Origin: JBBQTU01 sp038213005
Lineage (GTDB): Bacteria > Planctomycetota > Phycisphaerae > Tepidisphaerales > Tepidisphaeraceae
Reading direction: 5' to 3'
Length of the DNA: 9,588 nucleotides
NCBI GenBank assembly: GCA_038213005.1
Contig: JBBQTU010000168.1
Coordinates: forward strand, 1-9,588
Program-made: the position numbers and the translations under genes
Shown here: piece after piece, positions 1 through 5,749 of the stretch
Layout of the letters: every line of letters starts with the position of its first letter
Position numbering within the stretch: position 1 is the first letter of the stretch
Notes under the pieces: model-generated
What the model was told of the DNA's origin: nothing
Databases searched by the model: none
The model's input: the letters and a program-made list of their open reading frames with translations, nothing else

Positions 1-36
1 CGACATAAGTCTCCTCACCTGGCGATCTGTCACCAT
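1..36 (-). CDS. istA: IstA transposase of IS21 family, first 12 codons only
   Basis: Reading from the ATG at 34-36 gives MVTDRQVRRLMS before the window ends. IstA is the DDE transposase of IS21-family elements and works with the ATPase IstB. The first residues resemble the start of the N-terminal DNA-binding region in IS21 transposases as I remember them. A GGGAG upstream of the ATG could be the ribosome binding site. Only 12 codons are visible, so the call depends on the match of this short peptide together with the terminal repeats beside it. Confidence 0.65.
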   Translation of the reverse strand, partial: MVTDRQVRRLMS

Positions 37-90
37 GCCCTGAACTCCCTTTGTTTGAGTCCAAAACATCGTCGTCGAATCCCAGTTCAA

Positions 91-133
91 CTGGCGGATT
101 CTAATTGTCGTCACTGGCGGATTTTAATTGTCG
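91..133. repeat. Terminal direct repeats of the IS21-type element
   Basis: Two direct copies, CTGGCGGATTCTAATTGTCG at 91-110 and CTGGCGGATTTTAATTGTCG at 114-133, match at 19 of 20 positions and are offset by 23 bp. A small inverted repeat, CCAGTT-C-AACTGG, lies beside them at 82-94. In IS21-family elements such repeats inside the terminus are transposase-binding sites. Here they lie between the predicted outer end (140) and the transposase start. Confidence 0.7.
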
Positions 134-177
134 CTGGACAGGCGGATGCGGCGGCATGAGCGTTCGGCCAAAAGTGG

Positions 178-196
178 GGCTGCCGCCTCGGCAGCC
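178..196. other. Perfect 8-bp stem-loop, possible second terminator
   Basis: The arms GGCTGCCG (178-185) and CGGCAGCC (189-196) pair perfectly around a 3-base loop. On the minus strand the stem is followed by CCAC and then TTTT. It could be a back-up terminator for the efflux operon, but the T-run is short and displaced. Confidence 0.35.
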
Positions 197-294
197 TATC
201 TGGTTCCCTGCCCGAGTGATCTTGCCGATCAAAGTGCGGCAGACACGCACTGGCTCTGATCTGCTTTCTTCACCGTGAGGGTTGGTCAGCGAAA

Positions 295-318
295 GGGGCG
301 GTCGAGGCGACCGGCCCC
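295..318 (-). terminator. Candidate intrinsic terminator of the efflux operon
   Basis: Just past the cusA stop (TAG at 320-322) the minus strand forms a GC-rich stem of about 10 bp with one bulged base and a 3-base loop. The arms are 308-318 and 295-304, and TTTC follows. Position and strength suit a Rho-independent terminator closing the operon, although the U-tract is only three bases. No prediction was run. Confidence 0.5.
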
Positions 319-319
319 A

Positions 320-3300
320 CTACTCGGCCGCGACCATCGCAGCTTCGTTGGTCTGCCCGTGCAGTTTCTGCCACCGGCGACGGCGAATCCAGTAGAACAG
401 CACGGGGATCATGATGTCGATCACTTCGTCGGCGATCAGCAGTCCGCCAAGGACCGGGGCGGCCATCGGGCGCATGATCTCTGAGCCCGTACCGGTCGCC
501 CAGAGCATCGGCACCAGCCCGACGATCGCGACACCTTCGGTCAGCAGCTTGGGCCGCAGGCGATGGACAGCGCCCTGGATCACCAGCGTCCGCAACTCAT
601 CCAGCGATGCAATCTTCTCCAATCCTCCGTGGCGATCCAGCGCCTCGCGCAGGTAGACCAGCATGATGACGCCCGTCTGCGTGGCCATGCCGAAGGCCGC
701 GACGTAGCCGATCGAGACGATCACGCTGAAATTGAACCCGAAGGCGGCCTGAAACATGATCGACCCGGCCAGCGCGCCCAGCACCGCCAGCGATACCAGC
801 ATCGAATCGGCCGCGTCATGAAAGGTGATGAACAGCAGCAGCAGGATCAGCGCGATCACCATGGGGAAGATGATCGCCATGGTCTGGCGTGCCCGCACCT
901 GGGCTTCGAATTCGCCGGTCCATTCAACACTCATTCCCGTGCCGGCGAGACTGGCCTCGATGCCCTTGATCGTCTGCTGCGCTTCGGCGACGAACCCCAG
1001 CACGTCGCGGTCGCGCACGTTCAGCGTCACATAGTTCCGCAGACGCCCGTTCTCGCTCTTGATCATGCTCGGGCCTTCGGTGACGCGGATGTCGGCGACC
1101 ATGCGAAGGGGGATCTGCAGGACCGACGCCGGAAGGTCGGCCGACGGAATGCGGGAGGGTTGATTGTTGGTGGGCGATTGAGCCGACTTGCCGTTTCCAG
1201 CGGCCATACCGGCATCGGCCGGGCTGTCGCCGCTGTTGGAACCGCCCATATCACCGCCACCCAGGCCACCCGCGCCCGAAGCGGCCGGCACCATCTCGCT
1301 ACCGGCCGCCCCGGCCGAGCTGCCGGCGCTACTCAGCAAGGCTACCGGGGTGGCGCGGGCAGTCAGCAAGACGTCGCCGATGGCGCTCACGTCCTGCCAA
1401 TAGTCGCGGGCGTAACGGATGCGCACGGGGAACCGCTCGCGGCCCTCGACAGTCGTGGTGACCTTCCCGCCGCCGATGGCGACCTCGATCGCCTGGGCCA
1501 GATCGGCCATGTTTACGCCGTAGTACCGGGCTTTCTCCTGATCGACCCGGATCTCGACATATCGCTTTCCGACAGCCTGATCGGCCACCACATCGACCGC
1601 GCCCCGAACACTGCGGAGTCTGGCCGCGATCTCCTCGCTGATGCGCTGCACCTCCGCGATCGAGGCATCCAGCGGCTTGCCGGTGGGACCGAAGACTTTC
1701 ACGCCGATCTGCGTGCGCACGCCGGTAGCCAGCATGTTCACGCGATTGATGATCGGCTGTGTCCACGCGTTGCCCCAGCCGGGCATCTGCAGTTCGCTGT
1801 CCATCTCCTTCAGGACGTCGTCCTTGGTCTTCTGCCAGAGGAAGAGCCGCTTGTGCAGGTCGGTGTTGAGCGCGTCCGGTATGCTGGCGGGTACGCCAGC
1901 ATACCCTACGGGCTTCGTTGCTTCGTTGCGCAGTTCACCCGCCGCGGCGGGTGGTGAAGTGGGCGCTTCAAACACCGTCCCCTTGCTGGAGCGGAGTATC
2001 CCGTCGATGAGCAGGCTGTTGGCCAGCTTCACCCCATAGTCGAATAACTCCCAGTTGAGCGTCTTGGTTCGCTCGGCCCACAGCTTTTCCCGCTGCGTGT
2101 CGAGTTGTGTGAACAGTCGCTCGGCGGGGGTCGCGGTTGCCAGGCCCGCCGCCCGTTTAAGGAACTGCAGATTGTCCTGCACGATGCTGGGCGGATCGAG
2201 CAGGAGATCATCTCGCTCGCTGGCGATGCCACGGGCAACCAGCGATTTGCGGAGCGTCGACAGCATCGCGTCGACCTCCTCCTGGCGCATCGACTCCATC
2301 AGCAGCGACGTGTGCGGCAGGATCGCCTCCACCAGCGCCTTGCGATCGGCGGCGGAGACTTCACGAAGCAGAGCGCCGTCGCCAACCCCCTCCCCAGCCC
2401 TCCCCCAAGAGGGAGGGGGTGAAGTATGCTCCTCACCCTTGCGGGAGGGGGTTGGGACGCCGTCCCTCGGCAGCGCAGCGTCATCCTTCTCCTCCCCCTT
2501 GGGGGAGGCTGGGAGGGGGTGGGCCAGCGGCGGCAACGTGCGAATGTGGCTGACGACGAAGTCAATCGATGACTCGGCGAGTTGCCGCGCCATCTCGGGG
2601 GCGTATTCAAGCTGGCGCCTGCGCGCCAGTTCGCGCATGGCACGATCGAAGCGTTCGCTGACGCCCATGGATGTCACGTTCAGTAACCCCACGGCATCCG
2701 ACAGTCGCGGGTTATACTTCAGGTATTCCTCATCCCCGACGGCGCGGACGGCATTCTTCCAGTCGCCCGAATTGAGTGTGCCGCCGGCGATCGCTCCCTC
2801 CTTCGCAAGGCGCTGGGCCACCACACCGGCCTGGGCGACCAGGTCATCAAACTTCAGAGCGCGCTTGGGCCATTGCCCGCCCGGATGCAGGGTGATGATC
2901 GTCTCGATCATGTCCACGGGCGACGGGTCGGTTGCGGTGTCGGCGCGGCCGACCTTGCCCACGACATTCTCCACTTCCGGAAACCCGCGCATGAGCCGGT
3001 CTCGCAGCATGACATCATCCACCGCCTGGGCCATGGCAATGCGCGGGGCACTGGTGGGCATGTCCAGGATGCTGCCTTCATTGAGCGAGGGCATGAACTC
3101 CTCGCCCAGCTTGTGAAAACGCGTGTCGGCGATGAACGCCACCGCCAGCAGCGTCACCACACCCGCCGTGCGCCCCAGCCACGAACTCCTCTTCACTCCC
3201 AGCAAAATAAACAGTACGCCAAGACCGATGATCAGTTCCTGCAGCCAGGGGTTGCCGACAAACCCGGCGCCCAGCGACAGGATGACCGCCATCATCCAGT

Positions 3301-4894
3301 AGACGAAAGCGGGGCGGTCGATCACCCACGACAGCATCGGCTTGTAGATGTGGATGAAGCTGCGGACGATCCAGTTGTCCTCTTCGCTTTTGAGCCGGCC
3401 GCGGATGAATAGGGGAATCAGCGCCGGTACGAGCGTGACGGCCAGGATCGCCACGCCGATCATCGCGAAGCTCTTGGTGTAAGCCAGCGGGTGGGACAGT
3501 TTGCCTTCCTGCCCTGCAAACGCGAACACCGGCAGGAACGCCAGCAGCATGATCAGCACGCTGAAGAAGATCGGCCGGCCCACCAGGCGGCAGGACTTCA
3601 CGATAATCTCGGTGGTATCTCCCGACACCTTCTGGTCGCCAAAGTGCAGCTTCAGCTCGTGGGTGGCGTTTTCCACCATCACCACGGCCGCGTCGACCAG
3701 GATGCCGATGCTGATGGCGATGCCGCACATCGACATGATGTTGCTGGAGATGCCCAGGTAGTACATCAGCAGAAAGCTGACCGCCACGGCCAGCGGCAGG
3801 GTGATGCACACGACAAACGCCGATCTCGCGTGGGCCAGGATCAGGAGGATCGCGATCGTTGCGATGATCATTTCCTCCTTCAGCGTGCCGGTGACAGTGT
3901 CGATGGCGCTCTCGATCAGCCGGGTGCGATCGTAGAACGGCACGATGCGGACACCCGCGGGCAGGCCGGACTGCAGCGAGCGGATCTTCTGCTTAATCTG
4001 CTGCGTGATCGCCAGCGGATTCCCGCCGTATCGCATCATCACCACGCCGCCGACCGCCTCGCGCCCGTTCTTTTCCAGGGCGCTGCGGCGGTATTCCGGG
4101 CCCATCTGCACGGTGGCGACATCCTTCACGCGCACGGGCACGCCCTGGCGAGTCTCGATGATGACGTTCTCCAGGTCGGCCATGTCCCGCAGCCAACCCA
4201 CGCCGCGCACAATGTACTCGCTGCTGTTATTGACGATCGTCTTGCCGCCCACGCTCATGTTGCTGCGGGCGATGGCCGAGTAGACGGTGCCCAGGGGCAG
4301 GTCATAGGCCCGCAGTTTCACCGGGTTGATGTCCACCTGATATTCGCGGACAAACCCGCCCACGCTGGCGACTTCGGAGACACCCGCCACGCTGGCCAGT
4401 TGGTAGCGGACGTTGTAGTCCTGCAGTGCCCGGAGCTGGTCCAGGCTGTAGCCATCGCCTTCAACGGTGTACCAGAATATCTGCCCCAGCGCTGTGGCAT
4501 CGGGGGCCAGATAGGGCACCACGCCCTGGGGAAGCTGCGTCTGGGCGATGCCCAGTCGTTCCAGCACGCGCGTTCTCGCGAAATAGAAGTCGGTGCTCTC
4601 GTCGAAGATGATGTTGATCATCGAGAAGTTGAACTCGCTCGATGACCGGATTGCCTTCACCCCCGCCAGTCCCTGCAACTGCACCGACAGCGGATAGGTG
4701 ATCTGCTCTTCAATGTCCTGCGGGCTGCGCCCCATCCAGTCGGTGAAGACGATAACCTGGTTCTCCGACAGGTCGGGGATGGCATCGACCGGGGTATGGA
4801 AGACCGCATACAGCCCCCACAGGGCGATGCCCAGCCATGTGATGATCACCAGCCAGCGGTTGCGGACGGAGAACTCGATTATCTTTGCGATCAT
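320..4894 (-). CDS. cusA: CusA-type heavy-metal RND efflux permease, unusually large (1524 aa)
   Basis: This is the inner-membrane proton-driven pump of a CusCBA-type complex, expected to export Cu(I)/Ag(I) from periplasm or cytoplasm through the adaptor and outer-membrane channel. By eye it aligns with E. coli CusA along its whole length. TM1 is at about residues 13-31, followed by TPVDAIPDLSENQV. The TM4 motif VDAAVVMVENA holds Asp401 (CusA D405), and RLRPKLLTEG holds Lys1449 (K984). The metal-site methionines appear as Met612 (M573), Met662 (M623) and Met1054 (M672). The residue matching E939 is Gln1406. CusA is usually about 1050 residues. The excess comes from about 43 residues with two extra hydrophobic segments (546-592), about 340 residues between Met662 and Met1054, and an Ala/Gly/Ser-rich stretch (about 1181-1256). 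Repeat DNA lies in frame in the middle insert. The start overlaps the upstream DUF559 stop as ATGA, with AAGGG upstream. The metal could also be another soft cation. Confidence 0.93.
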   Translation of the reverse strand: MIAKIIEFSVRNRWLVIITWLGIALWGLYAVFHTPVDAIPDLSENQVIVFTDWMGRSPQDIEEQITYPLSVQLQGLAGVKAIRSSSEFNFSMINIIFDESTDFYFARTRVLERLGIAQTQLPQGVVPYLAPDATALGQIFWYTVEGDGYSLDQLRALQDYNVRYQLASVAGVSEVASVGGFVREYQVDINPVKLRAYDLPLGTVYSAIARSNMSVGGKTIVNNSSEYIVRGVGWLRDMADLENVIIETRQGVPVRVKDVATVQMGPEYRRSALEKNGREAVGGVVMMRYGGNPLAITQQIKQKIRSLQSGLPAGVRIVPFYDRTRLIESAIDTVTGTLKEEMIIATIAILLILAHARSAFVVCITLPLAVAVSFLLMYYLGISSNIMSMCGIAISIGILVDAAVVMVENATHELKLHFGDQKVSGDTTEIIVKSCRLVGRPIFFSVLIMLLAFLPVFAFAGQEGKLSHPLAYTKSFAMIGVAILAVTLVPALIPLFIRGRLKSEEDNWIVRSFIHIYKPMLSWVIDRPAFVYWMMAVILSLGAGFVGNPWLQELIIGLGVLFILLGVKRSSWLGRTAGVVTLLAVAFIADTRFHKLGEEFMPSLNEGSILDMPTSAPRIAMAQAVDDVMLRDRLMRGFPEVENVVGKVGRADTATDPSPVDMIETIITLHPGGQWPKRALKFDDLVAQAGVVAQRLAKEGAIAGGTLNSGDWKNAVRAVGDEEYLKYNPRLSDAVGLLNVTSMGVSERFDRAMRELARRRQLEYAPEMARQLAESSIDFVVSHIRTLPPLAHPLPASPKGEEKDDAALPRDGVPTPSRKGEEHTSPPPSWGRAGEGVGDGALLREVSAADRKALVEAILPHTSLLMESMRQEEVDAMLSTLRKSLVARGIASERDDLLLDPPSIVQDNLQFLKRAAGLATATPAERLFTQLDTQREKLWAERTKTLNWELFDYGVKLANSLLIDGILRSSKGTVFEAPTSPPAAAGELRNEATKPVGYAGVPASIPDALNTDLHKRLFLWQKTKDDVLKEMDSELQMPGWGNAWTQPIINRVNMLATGVRTQIGVKVFGPTGKPLDASIAEVQRISEEIAARLRSVRGAVDVVADQAVGKRYVEIRVDQEKARYYGVNMADLAQAIEVAIGGGKVTTTVEGRERFPVRIRYARDYWQDVSAIGDVLLTARATPVALLSSAGSSAGAAGSEMVPAASGAGGLGGGDMGGSNSGDSPADAGMAAGNGKSAQSPTNNQPSRIPSADLPASVLQIPLRMVADIRVTEGPSMIKSENGRLRNYVTLNVRDRDVLGFVAEAQQTIKGIEASLAGTGMSVEWTGEFEAQVRARQTMAIIFPMVIALILLLLFITFHDAADSMLVSLAVLGALAGSIMFQAAFGFNFSVIVSIGYVAAFGMATQTGVIMLVYLREALDRHGGLEKIASLDELRTLVIQGAVHRLRPKLLTEGVAIVGLVPMLWATGTGSEIMRPMAAPVLGGLLIADEVIDIMIPVLFYWIRRRRWQKLHGQTNEAAMVAAE
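1878..1905. repeat. Perfect 12-bp inverted repeat inside cusA
   Basis: GGTATGCTGGCG at 1878-1889 and its exact reverse complement at 1894-1905 are separated by 4 bases. The hairpin is read through in frame by cusA as YAGVPASIP (about residues 998-1006). It sits in the large non-conserved insertion of the permease, which suggests a REP-like palindromic element that landed without breaking the frame. It has a different sequence from the C-rich palindromes elsewhere in the window. Confidence 0.75.
1936..1953. repeat. 18-bp perfect palindrome inside cusA
   Basis: CACCCGCCGCGGCGGGTG equals its own reverse complement. It lies about 30 bp from the 1878-1905 hairpin, and between them is a CTTCGTTGCTTCGTTGCG stretch resembling the outer arm of the inverted repeat near 8077. 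In cusA it encodes part of TSPPAAAGE (about residues 979-987). The three pieces may be one composite inserted element. Confidence 0.6.
2382..2524. repeat. Cluster of three C-rich palindromic repeats in frame within cusA
   Basis: Three copies of the dispersed repeat lie here: forward (2382-2424), reverse and shorter (2429-2456), and reverse (2489-2524). The core is a CCTCCCCC/GGGGGAGG stem around AA or TT, flanked by a CCCCCTCCC-type arm preceded by CAA. The cluster is translated in cusA as a Pro/Ser/Gly/Glu-rich stretch (about residues 790-840) with motifs such as PLPASPKGEE, PTPSRKGEE and PPPSWGRAGEG. Nothing matches this in E. coli CusA. The same repeat surrounds the DUF559 gene at 4933-5868. 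Confidence 0.85.
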
Positions 4895-5679
4895 TCGTAG
4901 ATACCCTTCGTGCCGGCGTTTGTCTGCGGGGCCAACCCCCTCCCAGCCTCCCCCAAGGGGGAGGAGGAAGATACGGTGACGGCCGCCAACGGGGAGGTGG
5001 GAGATATGGCGACCCGCGCCATCTGCGAGGAGGAAGATACGGCGACGTCCGCCAACGGGGAGGTGGGAGATATGGCGACCTGCGGCATCTGCGAGGAGGA
5101 GGATGGGGCGACATCCCCCAAGGGGGAGGAGGAAGATGTTGCGACCTCCGCCAATGGGGAGGAGAGAGATATGGTGGCAGCACCAGCGCCGCGTTTCTCC
5201 CCAGCTTCTGCGTGATCACTGCTCTTATCCCCTCCCCCTTGGGGGAGGGTTAGGGAGGGGGTAGCCTTCGCGCGAGCCCTCGGCCTCGCGCCACGCAGTG
5301 GCCTGCCCAGTTCCGTCGCACGCTCAACACACTTGGCATATATCGTCTCCGCCACCCCATCGCTGTGCTTCAGTATGTCGTGATCGTTGAACCGAAGGAC
5401 CATGATGCCGGTATCAGTCAGCGCGGCATCGCGGACGAGATCGTGTAGCTTCCCTTCCGGCATATAGTGCTGTCCACCATCGGCCTCAATCGCCAGCCTC
5501 AGGTCGTCGCAATAGAAGTCGAGGATGTAGCCGCCGCTCGGATGCTGACGGCGAAAGTGAAACCCTTCGATGCGCCCGCCTCGCACAATCTGCCAGAGCT
5601 GTCGCTCCGCATCGGTGGCGTCGCCTCTCATGGCCTTGGCGAAGCGCTGCAGTCGCGAGTCATAGTCTCGGTTCTTCAT
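4891..5679 (-). CDS. DUF559 / endonuclease-like domain protein with repeat-encoded tail
   Basis: Residues about 20-120 match the DUF559 family (PD-(D/E)XK-like fold, related to Vsr-type nucleases). Visible motifs are ATDAERQLW with Glu25, FHFRRQHPSGGYILDFYCDD with Asp54, and the signature AIEADGGQH with Glu65 and Asp67, then VLRFNDHDIL. The putative active residues are present, so the core looks intact; biochemical activity of the family is poorly defined. From about residue 138 the protein is repeat-derived: a palindrome-encoded PSLTLPQGGG, seven 11-residue units (170-246) of ISPTSPLADVA type, and another palindrome-encoded PLGEAGRGLAP. The start at 5679 has AGGA five bases upstream. The stop overlaps the cusA start as ATGA. 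A DUF559 gene has no known role in metal efflux, so it looks like an insertion between cusB and cusA, possibly tied to the surrounding repeats. Confidence 0.8.
   Translation of the reverse strand: MKNRDYDSRLQRFAKAMRGDATDAERQLWQIVRGGRIEGFHFRRQHPSGGYILDFYCDDLRLAIEADGGQHYMPEGKLHDLVRDAALTDTGIMVLRFNDHDILKHSDGVAETIYAKCVERATELGRPLRGARPRARAKATPSLTLPQGGGDKSSDHAEAGEKRGAGAATISLSSPLAEVATSSSSPLGDVAPSSSSQMPQVAISPTSPLADVAVSSSSQMARVAISPTSPLAAVTVSSSSPLGEAGRGLAPQTNAGTKGIYE
4933..4966. repeat. C-rich palindromic repeat, forward copy
   Basis: The CAACCCCCTCCC arm is followed by CCTCCCCCAAGGGGGAGG, a near-perfect hairpin. It encodes the PLGEAGRGLAP tail of the DUF559 protein and forms the left edge of the 33-bp tandem array. 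The tandem unit appears to have grown out of the right arm of this palindrome. Confidence 0.85.
4958..5182. repeat. 33-bp tandem array, six full copies plus a decayed seventh
   Basis: Copies begin at 4958, 4991, 5024, 5057, 5090, 5123 and 5156, each exactly 33 bp apart. The unit starts GGGGAGGAGGAAGATATGG and ends GCGACCTCCGCCAAC or a variant. Copies 1 and 3 resemble each other, as do 2 and 4, which suggests a 66-bp duplication step. The minus strand reads as seven 11-residue Ser/Pro-rich units in the DUF559 protein. Because 33 is a multiple of three, other frames also stay open here. Confidence 0.9.
5226..5263. repeat. C-rich palindromic repeat, reverse copy
   Basis: CCCCTCCCCCTTGGGGGAGG is followed by GTTAGGGAGGGGG. 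It is in reverse orientation to the copies at 4933 and 5696. It encodes TPSLTLPQGGGDK at the junction between the DUF559 core and its repeat tail. The plus strand from 5241 to 5261 has four G-tracts of at least three with short loops. Confidence 0.85.
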
Positions 5680-5695
5680 GCGTATCCTGCCTCTT

Positions 5696-5733
5696 CAACC
5701 CCCTCCCAACCTCCCCCAAGGGGGAGGAGAAAG
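5696..5733. repeat. C-rich palindromic repeat, forward copy upstream of the DUF559 gene
   Basis: CAACCCCCTCCC followed by CCTCCCCCAAGGGGGAGG, almost identical to the 4933 copy. It lies about 16 bp upstream of the DUF559 ATG. With the reverse copy at 5226 it brackets the DUF559 core as an inverted pair. In the operon transcript it would form a hairpin just before the DUF559 ribosome binding site. Confidence 0.85.
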
Positions 5734-5749
5734 AAGGAGTGTTGCGTCC

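Larger units (their letters stand above)
1..140 (-). mobile_element. IS21-family insertion sequence, terminal part (cut by window edge)
   Basis: The minus strand read from 140 begins TGTCCAGCGACAATT, a TG-starting end of the kind used by IS21-family elements. It then shows two near-identical 20-bp internal repeats and, about 105 bp in, the start of a transposase reading frame beginning MVTDRQVRRLMS. That peptide matches my memory of IstA N-termini. Multiple repeats inside each terminus are typical of the IS21 family. The element continues beyond the left edge, so its completeness, second end and target duplication cannot be judged. The outer boundary at 140 is inferred from the TG end and the repeats. 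Confidence 0.75.
141..319. other. Intergenic region between the IS end and the cusA stop
   Basis: About 180 bp lie between the insertion sequence end and the end of the efflux operon. I see no gene here. It contains two stem-loops, at 178-196 and 295-318, listed separately. Nothing else stands out. Confidence 0.6.

Noticed and set aside
563..1957. Long plus-strand open frames opposite cusA (also 3491-4645) and opposite cusB (6175-7602)
   Set aside because: They are antisense to well-conserved efflux genes, have His/Arg/Gln-rich products with no recognisable domains, and are explained by GC-rich codon bias leaving the opposite strand open.
2374..2533. The repeat-rich stretch of cusA as a frameshift or sequencing error
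   Set aside because: The frame stays open through all three repeat copies and conserved CusA sequence resumes in the same frame on the far side, so an in-frame insertion is the simpler reading.
4958..5182. The regular 33-bp repeats as a CRISPR array
   Set aside because: The units are contiguous with no unique spacers, vary from copy to copy and are translated as part of the DUF559 frame. No cas gene is present.
4885..5253. Plus-strand Gly/Arg/Tyr-rich frames over the tandem array as real proteins
   Set aside because: A 33-bp unit without stops is open in several frames automatically. Only the minus frame continues into a recognisable domain (DUF559).
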